Origin: Neelides folsomi | Lineage: Eukaryota; Arthropoda; Collembola; Neelipleona; Neelidae | NCBI GenBank assembly: GCA_034687125.1 | Contig: JAQGBZ010000056.1 | Location: 124,001-188,000, forward strand | Direction of reading: 5' to 3' | DNA: 64,000 bases | In this document: in pieces, positions 10,201 through 33,885 of the stretch | Layout: every line of letters starts with the position of its first letter | Numbering within the stretch: the first letter of the stretch is position 1 | Notes under the pieces: generated by a model | Database searches by the model: none | Told to the model about the DNA's origin: nothing | What the model saw: only the letters and a program-made list of their open reading frames with translations | Made by a program: the position numbers and the translations under genes

Positions 10201-13200
10201 TGGTCGTCTATGCTTAGAAAACATTTTACATGAAGACATTCTCATGTACATTCTTCTCCTCAGTTTATCCAAAGAACATCAATTGAATCCATCTGAAGCG
10301 TTTGAGCTGATTGAATTCTTAATTATTCGTTCAGCAAGTAATAAAGGGTTTCTCAAGATTGACACACTTGAAATTCTTGAGTTGCTTTTCCGAGCTAGTG
10401 AATACAACAAACCTGATAATATTGCTCTTCCTCCTTCTTACGTTCCTCCGAAACTTGCAATTTCCAAATTGTATTGGAAAGCTTGGGCACTTCTTACAAT
10501 TATTAGTGCTTATAATCCGATCAAGTTTGGAGATTTGGGGTGGCGTTCTTATCCAACTCTACGAGTATTTATGGAAATGTGCATTACAAATCATTTCACT
10601 TTCCCAACCACTGTGACTGAATCAATTGATGATGTTCTTTCTAATGAATTGCAAACTTCTGCATTGGAAAAGGAAGAAATTCTTTTATTTGAATCACATT
10701 TGGCTGCAGCTTCATCAAAAGTTTCAATTACTGAAAAATCAAGTTTACTTTTGTCCCAATTAGTCCGAATGGATCCATTTGGAGCTGCGAGACCTCCACC
10801 AGAAGAAATATTGACGTTTCTTGAAGCACAAAATAATCAAATTCGTCTTGGACATCATTTGTGTCGGAGCCGAAAACCAGATTTTCTCCTTGATTTAATT
10901 GAAAAAAATAAGCAGCAAAAGATTATGCCATGGCTGGCTGATTTGGTGTCGGAAGGTTCTTTTGACATTTTACCTGTTCAATGTCTTTGTGAGTTCATGC
11001 TTGGGCAAACTGATCGAATGATTAAAGTTTCTGAAACAATAAAGATCGAACCAGTGGAAATTGTTGAAAAGGCTCCGAAGAAACATGCAAAGAATGTTCC
11101 AACTGAACCGAAAGAAGACACAAAGAGTTTAAATCTTCTTCAATATCTTCAGGTAATTATTTTATTATCTTATTTATTAATGATTGATGCCTTATTTTAA
11201 ATCTAATTAGCTAGTTATTTAACTAATTTGTATATTTTGCAATTTTCAGAAACAAGTTCAAGGAACGTCTGATGAAAATGCCAAAGAAATTCTCTCTTAT
11301 TTTCTCAAACGACTTTCTTCGGCTAAATCTGTTCACAGAGATCAAGCACAAAAGGTTTTTAATTATGAGTATTAATATTGAAATATTGAAATTTTAAGAT
11401 ACAGTGATGAATGATACAAATTATATAAAATCCTAATGCAAATGTGTTTAGGGTCTTCAATTAATTCTCTGCCCGAAACTGAAGGATCGAGGAGACAATT
11501 GGTTACTCGATACACTTCCCACATTGAGGATTTTTCTCGAGATTCAACCATTAGTGATCACTCATTTGAGACAAGCAATTCAAGTTGAGAATGAGCCCGA
11601 TTGGTTAATCCGATACTTGGAGTTCCTCTCAGCTTGGGGACATTCAGAAGAAGATGAAAGTGAGACGGAAAGTCTTGCAATGGACGTCGCTCAACTTGTC
11701 GTTGAAAGATATGGCGTTCTTTCTTCAATATTACCAAATAAGACTTCAGCTTTTGATCCACTTTTTGATATCTTTCTCAATCATATGAAAAGGGCAAGTA
11801 GATTAAAAATTGTAGTTTAAAAGATCCAGTTAGAGAAATTTTACATTTAACTACATATTAATTATGTTTAAATTATAATTAAAATTATTTTTCAGGTTCG
11901 AGGCCCACACAGAGACACATACAAATGGACAGATAATCAAGATATGACTCTTGTCCAATGGCCTCTTGATCGCCTTGAAAGCACAATGAATATATTAATC
12001 ATTCATGCAATTGTTCTTCTCCTTTCGTCTTATTCGCTCCATATGGGCGAAGGAGGAGAAAAAGGAACAGATATGAAATACAATGAACTTCTTGACATGT
12101 GGTTTCCCAAGAGCAAAGAAGGAGCTCCTAAAGGATATCTTCTAAATACATCTGAAGAAGCGATGCTTTATCCAGATTGGATCAAATTAAGAATGATTCG
12201 ATCTAACAATTCAAGACTTTTAAAGGAAGCTCTGACAGATCTTGACTTGGCACAACTTATTATTTTCTTTCAATCTTTTGGAGTACCAACGAAGTCAATG
12301 AGGTCTTTAAACATTTTTATAATTATACTATATTTCTTATAATTCTTATGTAGTTTCGTTTCGTTTGTGAATATGAAATGTGATGTTCTTGATTTTTATT
12401 CTTTTTTTGTAGTGCAATTCTCTACTCTTTGGATTCTGCAGTAAAAGCCTTGGGAGATAAAATATCATTGAATAATACCGATTATACTTATATGAAACTT
12501 CTTGTGGACATTCAATGGAAACGTGGAGCTTCCGGTGGCGAACATTTTGTAAGGTTTCTTGATAAACACATTGCTGAGAAGAAAGATGATGAGGAAATGG
12601 ACACAAGTGAAAGTCAATCAAAGTTCAAAGCACGTCGACCTCTCCCTTCCAATTTAACCAACAAATCTGAGCATAAGAGTTTGGGTGGAATTAGCGGCCA
12701 GCAGCTTTTGAAAACTGCTGAAAGAAAGCGAGGTTTAATGGAACAACACCGAAGTTCTCCAAATTTCCTTCAGGATGAGGAAGAAACTTGTTCTATTCGA
12801 AATCTGTCAAAACAACTTCTCTCATTGAGCTCAAGTCCTGGAAAACGACGTTCTTCGGTTCCTCATGAAAACTTTTTGAGTAATAATGATCCAGCTTCCT
12901 TACGGAGACATTCGTCACATCTAGAAGAAAAGAAAAGAAATGAGGCAAATTCACAATTGGGAAATGTTGGTCATTTGGTTGACACAATGACTGATGTTGA
13001 ACCGTGCATTGTTAGGAATGCACTCGATGTCCAACTTCCTCTTTTATTTGGTCGACATGAGAAGACTCCGAATTGTCGTTCTTATTTGCTTACTGTTTTG
13101 GCCCATCAGTCGGGATGGGAAACTGTGGAACAATGTCTTGATTTGTTTCTTAAACAGTTTGATGGAAGGTAATGAAGAATATTTATTTGCAGAATTGCAA

Positions 13201-15528
13201 TTTGCAATTGCTATTTTTATGGGTTTATGGGTTTATAATGTATTTATTTATATGGATAGTTTTGACCCATCGGCGATTCTTGACCTTATTGCGGCGACTG
13301 TGACAAATCCTAAACTTTGGCAAGGGAGGGATAAATCTGTTCCAAGACATCAAGAAAATTCATCTGTGTTCAAGCTTAAGGAAGAACAGGTTAATTTTTT
13401 TAAATTTAAAGCTCATTCATATTTTAAGCACTAATATTAATTATGTAATTTTTTTTAAATACTTTTAAATTATTATTTCATAGTTGGTCGTAATGTGTGA
13501 GTACATTGTGGAAGAAATAAGTCAGACAGAAATGAAGAACACCAAATTTTCAATAACAAATCTTCTTGGTCAAAATCAAAATCCGAAGAATTCAAAGAAC
13601 TCTAAACAAAATCTGCAAGAAAGAGTTCGTCTTTGGCTTACTTGTTGTAATAATGAAAAGCCAATTATTGATTTTGCAATTAATTCCATTATTGAGAAAA
13701 AGTATGATTTACAAGTAGTTTTTTAAATAACAATGTATTTTCAACAAAGTACTTCCAAATAATATAAAATTAAAGAGTATTGTAATAATTATGTTAAATC
13801 ATTATTTTAGACCGAAGAATCCATGTGTGAAGAAGTTTGTGAGTCAAGCGTATCTTGACTTTCCTGAAATTATTCTTGTTGGCGGCTGGAAAGAAAAGGG
13901 TGATGAGATTGCATTCAATACTGACGAAGACATTTCCTGTGTTCTCGACAATGTGACTCATATTTTAATCAACTCGGTGGCGACTGTTAAGCCTGGAAAG
14001 GATTGGGCGAAAATCACAAGCTATGAACTTGAAATTTGTTTAAGAAAAATTACATCCGTTCATCCAACACTTGTCCTACGGTAGGGTTAAAATCTCCATT
14101 TTTAACTCCCATTTTATATTTACATATTTTAATGGAGTAAAATCTAAATTATATTATGTCTTATTAATTATATTCCATTGACTTTCTAATTTCAGACAAT
14201 TGTCCTTAATGGGAACATTACTTGAAGGTCGAGTCCATCTTGATTTTTCATTCTTCCACGCCCAGAATCACCATATTCCATTTAGAGTATTTCTTGGTCT
14301 TATGGATCTCATGCAACCGCATATTCTGAAGCATTTGAAAACAGTGAAGGGAACTCTTGTGCTTTACTTCAAGCTATTTTCCGTATGATTTTCAAATTAC
14401 AAATACAGTCTTCCTTTAACTTAAATTACCTTGTTATAATTAAATTGAACTTTTGAAATGATGGTTTATTCATTTTTATAGGCATACGCTTTTCAGAAAG
14501 ATTACAGTGGAATGCTGAGAAGATTTACAATTTTAATTCATAACTTATGTTGTATGAACCCAATTGAAATGAAAGAATTCCTTACGCCATATACTGATTC
14601 CTTAAAGTAAAATCAATAACTTTATAAGCTGTTGTAATAATGCAACACTTATTATCAGTAGTAATGTTAACTTTTGAATAATTATTTTCAGGGAATTGGC
14701 AACCGTGAAATATTATTTGGAACTGGAACCTTTACAGAATCTCGTAACAAGTTTTCTTCACAAAGCTGTCTCTTCTGATGTTCATCCCTCAATGGAATTT
14801 ACAACCTCAAGCTCTAATAAGAACGTTGTGGGAATTTACGCGAGAATGCTTCACGCTGCAAATCATGATGGTAAAATAAATATTAAAAATGTATTATATT
14901 TATGTTATGTACATATTTTAACCTAACGGTATTTAAAATATTTTAGAACTTTTGCCAATTCTTCAAGAACTTGACTCTCTTGCAAACAAAAATCCTTCAA
15001 TTCTGGATCGATTTGGAGGTTGTTTGAATACAGTTTTATTATCAAATAATGATAACTGTCGTACGCTGGCGTTTTCACTTATTTTGAAACACGTCACATA
15101 TTGTCCATGTAAGTTTAAATGCTATGCTATAATGTTTTAGACATCAAAATACATGATTTATTATCTTTTATTAATTATTTCGTTTTTATTTTAGCGAACA
15201 ATTCCAACTATTTGGAAACAATTCTTCAGATTTTGGAAACAAGAAACTCCCACATTAAAGATAATTTGATGGATAGAATTCATGAATTTATTATTCTTGC
15301 TCAAGGTTTGTTATTATTATTAAACTGCATTTACCATTATAAAATAAATTTTAAAAATTAACAAATCAAAGTTAATTTACATGTATTTATGATGTGATTA
15401 TTTTGTGCTTAGATAATGCTGACCTTATTCTAAAGCGAATGTTTGAGCTTGGGATTTCGAGTAATATGAATACGCAACCCGCAATTACCAAAAGTCTCGG
15501 TCTTTTCCGAACATATATTGGTTGTTAG
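7246..15528 (+). CDS. INTS1: Integrator complex subunit 1
   Basis: INTS1 is the largest scaffold subunit of the nuclear Integrator complex, which cleaves snRNA 3' ends and attenuates paused RNA polymerase II. Exons: 7246-7405, 7527-7867, 7968-8267, 8378-8643, 8760-9086, 9213-9495, 9574-9723, 9926-10039, 10127-11152, 11250-11354, 11452-11793, 11896-12302, 12413-13168, 13260-13389, 13484-13701, 13811-14080, 14196-14382, 14482-14606, 14692-14870, 14947-15108, 15195-15305, 15413-15528. They sum to 2024 residues (human about 2190) with no frame conflict. Diagnostic blocks include ELIALGKGQ, NELSATKNPNN, PNLAISTLYWKAW-like PKLAISKLYWKAW, HLAAASSKVSITEKSSLLL, RLGHHLCRSRKPDFLL, IMPWLADLV, LPVQCLCEF, DTSEEA-like NTSEEAMLYPDWIKLRMIRS, QWKRGASGG, RFDPSA-like SFDPSAI and LWQGRD. 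A Ser-rich patch lies near residues 85-125 and a second charged/Ser-rich insert in exon 13. Intron 11 is GC-AG. Confidence 0.96.
11794..11895 (+). other. GC-AG intron 11 of INTS1
   Basis: The donor reads AAAAGG|GCAAGT and the acceptor TTTTTCAG|GTTCGA. Using GC at 11794 keeps phase 0 and joins HMKR to VRGPHRDTY, at the position of the human INTS1 segment RYVRRM. No GT near the exon end keeps the frame. AAGG|GCAAGT is close to the known GC-AG donor consensus. Confidence 0.85.
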
Positions 15529-15656
15529 TATATTCGTTAAACTTTTATAATTGTAAAGACAATTTCTTCGGATTTACTTTTAAAGTAATGATACTGAACA
15601 TTAATTTATCTGCTATATTTATTAGTAATTTTGTATTATAGTTGCAAATAAGGTGT

Positions 15657-15662
15657 AATAAA
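15657..15662 (+). terminator. Polyadenylation signal of INTS1
   Basis: AATAAA lies about 130 bp past the INTS1 stop codon. The region from 15529 to 16234 has no supported coding sequence and must hold the INTS1 3' UTR and the promoter of the next gene. Confidence 0.5.
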
Positions 15663-16234
15663 GATATTACAAAAAATATTAATTGTTAAATACATACTTT
15701 TAATATCTTATATTTAAGTATACTGTGAATATTCTTTTGTGTATTTAAATAAATTTTTATTATAACAAATTCAATATCCATTTCATATCTTTAAATAAGC
15801 ATACTCATACCTGACATTAGGAATAATATTAGAGTTTATTAGAATATCATTTATTGATACGAAATTATAAGATATATGATAATAGTTCAATTGAACTTTG
15901 AGCTTGAAATCTATATTTCCATATTATGGATATGGTGAATATGTATCTATATACGATACTTTATAAAGGATCGCTCGGTTATGCTCCCTCCTTTATAACT
16001 TCACTCCACGACCTTCAGTTGAAGTTTAAAAATAATACATATCCAGCATAATATTTAAGACATGTGTTTAAGTTTAAATGGATTAAAGAAACTATTAGTG
16101 GGTTAATTTAAAGAAACATTTAAATTTCATTGTAGTTTTACATTTTTTTCCTTTTGAATAAATAATCCTTATAATTAATTATAGCTTTTATGAAAATCAG
16201 TTTTCAAATATAAAACTCACAGTTTTTGGAAATA

Positions 16235-17493
16235 ATGTTAATCCAAAAAATATCTCATATAAGGTCAATCTTAATATTGCCGAAAAGGAATTTTTGTGCT
16301 CTTATTGGAAAGAAAGAGAATTTTACAGTGAATGAAAAGATTAATGTCGGAGGATTCAATATTAACTATTTGAAAGTTGGGGATGGACCACATAAAATAT
16401 TCTGTTTTCCGGGAATTTTAGGTAAACAAAAATAATATTTTACTGTATGGTATACATTAATATTTGTTAACTCTATTTACACATTCTGTATTAATTATAT
16501 TTAGGTTCAATGAGGAGTCATCTCACTTCCATAATTAATGGGATTGACAAGGAGAAGTTTACATTTTATGCGTGGGATCAACCTGGTTATGGATTTTCTC
16601 GCCCACCTGCCAGAATCTTCACAGATCAAACTTTCTTCGAAGATGCTCAGCTCGCTACTCAATTCATGAAGGTTCATAATAATAATTCATGTTAAGTTTT
16701 CTATTACTTAATTGTAATTATAGGCAAAAATAACTAACACTGTTATACAGTACCTTGCTCCATCAATGTAATTATTATAGAGAATTACAGGCATTTGGAC
16801 ATGAAAACTACTCGGTTCTTGGTTGGAGTGGTGGAGGAGTTTCGGCTTTGCTCCTTGCAATTAAATATCCTCAGATTGTCAAAAAGCTGGTCGTTTGGGG
16901 AGCGTGGGCCACATCAGACAAGAATGATTATGACAACTTTGCTCGTAATTGACTTGTACAAAAATTAACAAATTAACTGAATTTAAAAAACTTAAATTAT
17001 TATAAGTTTAATTGTTTTATTGTTTGTTTCAGAATTTAAAAGTAGGGAGGAATTAACTGGGAAAATGTTTGAAGCCTTGATAGAAGAGTACGGTGCTGAA
17101 TTTGTTATAGAGAATTGGAGAATCTGGATGGAGATCTTTATGAGTTATTATACTCATCATAATGGAGAGATTTGTGGGAAAGATCTTCATAAAATTCAAT
17201 GTCCAACTTTGATCTTACATGGAACACAGGATGCCCTCATTTATGCTAATCATGGAGAAATTCTCCATAGTGGAATTAAAAATTCTAAGTTTGAATAATT
17301 AATATTGAGATATTAATTAAGATTTTAATTCTTATACTTTATTTATTACAACTCTTACTCCATTATTCATTTTATTAATCATTAATTTTTTGGTCATTGC
17401 AGACTTATAATGTGGGAGAAAGGAAAACATACCCTTCATTTGCGTTACCCGGATCAATTCAACTCGACATTCCAAAAATTTCTACTTGAATGA
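16235..17493 (+). CDS. BPHL: Alpha/beta hydrolase, BPHL (valacyclovir hydrolase)-like
   Basis: BPHL-type serine hydrolases cleave amino-acid esters and related small esters or thiolactones; the mammalian enzyme is mitochondrial. Exons 16235-16421, 16505-16671, 16791-16944, 17033-17288 and 17403-17493 join with GT-AG introns to 284 residues (human 291). The basic N-terminus MLIQKISHIRSILILPKR resembles a mitochondrial targeting peptide. Family blocks are VGDGPHKIFCFPGILG, AWDQPGYGFSRPP, the nucleophile elbow GWSGGG (Ser131), WGAWAT, LHGTQD (acid Asp236) and GKHTLHLRYPDQF (His264), so the triad is complete. The third exon is taken from the acceptor at 16789-16790, which joins FMK to AFGHENYSVLGW; an earlier AG at 16779-16780 gives a poorer match. 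The start is the first ATG in frame at 16235. The region after FAQFKSREE is a few residues shorter than in human BPHL. Confidence 0.92.
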
Positions 17494-19037
17494 ATTCTTT
17501 GTAATTATAATAATTGAAAGTTTTTCATTAATTTTTATAATTTTTTATGATATGTGATTATTTGATTATGATTCAATATGAAATATGCAAAATAACCATC
17601 GGTTCATTCCATTCCATACGGTAACTTGTTAGAGGTTCTTTGGTATCAATATGAGGTAAATATAAATATAAGAGTTACCTTTCTATATGTGATTGTAAGA
17701 CAATGAAACGATTGTGATATTATAATTATTAGTATAATAGCATAGGAAAACAAGATGAATGTTCTTTTCTAAAAAAGGTGATTACATCATTTTTATTAAT
17801 GAAACTGTGTTTGCATTATTAATGTGAGCTTATAATCACAACATAAGTTAGTTGACATTGTAATATGTAAAATTGCTCAAATACTAATCAATGATAAGAT
17901 AAAATCTTGTAAGTGCAAGTTTGAGATTAGAATGTAAATAATCAAGTAGTGTATAATTCATGTTTAATTATATGAAAATTAAATGCAGTGTATTGGGAGG
18001 AAACTTCCATCTACTAACTTCCATTTTATGATTATTGCATTTTTCTAGTATTGAAACAGAAACCCCAATTTTGGCAAAAAGGGCGGTGGTCTGAACAAAC
18101 TTCCTTTTTAACAAACTTATTGCCATTCGATTGTCTATCCTTTCCATCTCCTTTTACCCTTGGATTAATTAATTCATCCCACTTCAATAACACCTAACCA
18201 TGTATAAAAAACGACCAACTAAATTCAATTAAGGCAATACATAAATGTAAGCACAAGCATTGAATTATATCGACAAAGTTAAGTGCTTCATTATTATGTT
18301 GTTTATATTGATCAATGAAATAAAACGACTATTTTTATACTCAGAATATATGGTACATGTACAAATATGTAAATATATGACATAACAAGGATATGACATG
18401 ACATAATCTCAAATTAACAATGCGGTTTAAAGTTCTCGCTAAAACTTTTGCTTTTTTGCTTTCCTATTTGTATTCGTGCCAATTGAATCGATGAGCTAAT
18501 TTCTACAAAATTCTATCACAAATCATCTAATTTTTTCATGTTTACTTTCGTATGCAGAAAATTAGAGCCTTTGATAAAAATGCAGATTAACTTTAAAATA
18601 ATTGAGCCAACACAAAACAATTTATAATATACAATACCAAGCCAAGTATTAAACATGTAAACATTTTATTTTGGATAACTTTAGACCGTAAAGCACATTA
18701 TATAGAAATGTCAGCACACATTCAAATTAATGCTATTAAATGTAATTTCTAGTTTAACCGAAATTTTCAACATAAAGTACGGCAGTATAAATATGTGGAA
18801 TGAGTATAATAATTAAATTTATACCCAAACATACTATCCAATTTGCATTTTGATTATTATAGAATTTATAATAATTAAATATAAATAATGTATCTATTAT
18901 AATAAAATATTTATGTGTAATGTGATTAAAACATTTGAAAAAATGAATTGGGTATACAGTTACGATAACTTGTATACATATTATAAGCATGCAATCTACT
19001 TGTGTAATTATTGTATTAATCTATTATTTAACTAATA
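17494..19037. other. AT-rich intergenic DNA
   Basis: Between the hydrolase stop and the 3' end of the first tubulin gene the sequence is AT-rich with no ORF of coding character, no RNA gene and no clear repeat array. It must contain the 3' UTR of the hydrolase. Confidence 0.6.
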
Positions 19038-19043
19038 TTTATT
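19038..19043 (-). terminator. Polyadenylation signal of the downstream beta-tubulin gene
   Basis: AATAAA on the minus strand lies about 195 nt after the stop codon of the tubulin gene ending at 19234. Motif and spacing are the only support. Confidence 0.4.
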
Positions 19044-19233
19044 AATGCTTATACGTAAATAGTAGTTTAAGTTTAAATATTATAGTAAATATTATACATT
19101 TAAAGATGGAATTTTATAGTTATTATATATATACTATTATATATAATGGAATGAGTTGTGAGGAAAGAAAATATGCATTGAAATCAGATCAAATTAGAAA
19201 TTCACAATAATAGACAGATAATGTATATTATAT

Positions 19234-30297
<11,064 letters not shown>

Positions 30298-32078
30298 GAT
30301 GTCTCAGAATTCCTCTGGTTCCGCTCTGGAGTGAGAAAGTGGTTGAAGTGAAGACGACCACTGAGCGAGTCTTCCTCTCATCTGTCTCGAGTGGGAGTTA
30401 CGGGAGTGGCAAAGAGTTGAGGATGCCCACACGTTGTCGAAGAGTAGCATAGGAGCGGTGGAGACCCCCAGTCAGACACATTCCCTCTCGGACAACGTCG
30501 GGTATAAAGACCTTAAATATTACTACAAGTATGCACAGAACCATATAATAATAATACACATCCATGGATTTGGATTCCCTCACCTCACGAACTGAGTGGA
30601 TGAGTCTTGCGGTAATTGACTCTTCTTCCTCTTTATACGAGATATTATGGAAAGTATATGGAATTATATACCAACACGAAGTATGTACATCCGTATTCCA
30701 CCATTAGGTCTACAGAATTATATATTATAACATCTCACCTTCATCATCACCACCACTGTGGAAAATAACAGTATGAGCAACTCGACTACTCGCTTTATTT
30801 TTATATTGTTCATAAAGGCAAGTGTACAAAATGTATATCATGGTACATATGATTCACATAATCCACACAAATGGAATTGTAGCAGAAGCAAAGCGAATTG
30901 GGAATGTAAACCTTGTGCACATCCCATAGTCAATTCTCTCTTTGCGCTTGCAACAAATGGCTGATGGGAGCAAACGGACGTGAAGATGATTTGTATGAGC
31001 AAAAGTACCTCAACCTTACCTATTTATAATATTTAATGAATGTTCATTTCCCTTTGAGCTATCTCATCAGAAGAATCCTCGTGGATTCATCAAATTATAT
31101 GTTTATACAATATTACTAACTATTTGGTATTAGCAAAGGGACCTTGTTTGTTTGAAGAGCAAAGTGTTGTTTAATACACGAACGCTGAAGTTGGGAGCAA
31201 ATTGATTGAGCGAATTTTTTTCAATTATGAATAAATTAAACTTCGTTATGTTTGTTGATTATTTTAAACTGTACACTGTACTCATTAAGGTTGTATGAAG
31301 TTTATGAAGGTATAATTAAATGTAGGATAATGAAGAAGTGATATTATGCACTATGTTACAATAATTATATTTATATTGTATTTACAATTAGTAAGGCCAT
31401 TCAATATGTAGACCGGTTGATCCTTTTAAGAGATAACTAAAAAATATAATACACTGTTTGTAGTTTTAACCTGAATTTAACTTATTACATAGAGGTATAT
31501 GAATAGGATTAGGAAATGAAATTGATCAATGATAATTAAGCTAAAAATGATGGTCTTGATAACATTTATGAATCAAGAATGTTTAAAGTATGAGGTTAAC
31601 TCGTGAAGTGATATTAATGGATCTATGTAGTTTATCTATTTATTATTGTTTGATAATTTAAATACCTTTTGTATTTAAACTAATGTTATAAATATGGCCT
31701 GTAAAAGTGGTGAAAATAAAGGATGTTCGTGCTTAAAGTAGATGAATTTACAATTTAATTCAATGCTCGTTTAAAGTTCTATCACCCCTCAATGAAGATA
31801 TTATAAAATAAATTAATGCTCATGGAATGTGATGATGATGGTTTGAAATAAAAAGTCAGGTTTAAAATGTTCAGCTTTAAGCACATTTTAATATATAGAG
31901 CAAAATGCTGTGAGTTGTATGAAAAATTCTATATAAGAAGTGATAAAATACAATACTGCAAATAAACTGAATATCTTGAATCATAATTATAGCCTGAAAC
32001 ATAGAAAAAATTTTGCTTGAAGTTAATCAAAATTACAAAAAGAATGGATGCTGGATTATTAAAATAGGCAATTGCTGT
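30298..32078. other. Intergenic region between the tandem tubulin genes
   Basis: It must contain the promoter and 5' UTR of the downstream tubulin (near 30298-30700) and the 3' UTR of the upstream copy. No supported ORF, and no similarity to the other gene's flanks that I can see, so the shared tract does not extend beyond the coding region. Confidence 0.6.
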
Positions 32079-33658
<1,580 letters not shown>

Positions 33659-33829
33659 TTTTAATTATTGTCGTCGTTAAGACTTTAAGAATGGAGAGAG
33701 AGAATGGAAGTTTGACTTTCCGGTGAGTGGCAATGGACTCGAATGACGGTTGGAGAAGGGAGACGCCGAAGGAGACAAAAGCGGTTGAGCGGGTGAGGAA
33801 GAAAGGGAGGGGCCCGCCCTCTCCCTCCT

Positions 33830-33885
33830 TCCCTCATTGGCCAAGGGAGAGATCGATGGGATGAGTCACCGCCCTTTGAGCCAAT
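33830..33885 (-). promoter_or_regulatory. Putative promoter elements of the upstream beta-tubulin
   Basis: Within 230 bp upstream of the tubulin ATG there are an inverted CCAAT box (ATTGG at 33836-33840), an AP-1-type palindrome TGAGTCA at 33862-33868, a GC-rich GCCCTTTGAG segment and a second CCAAT at 33881-33885, in locally G/C-rich DNA. The clustering in an AT-rich background suggests a core/proximal promoter. There is no obvious TATA box. Confidence 0.5.
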
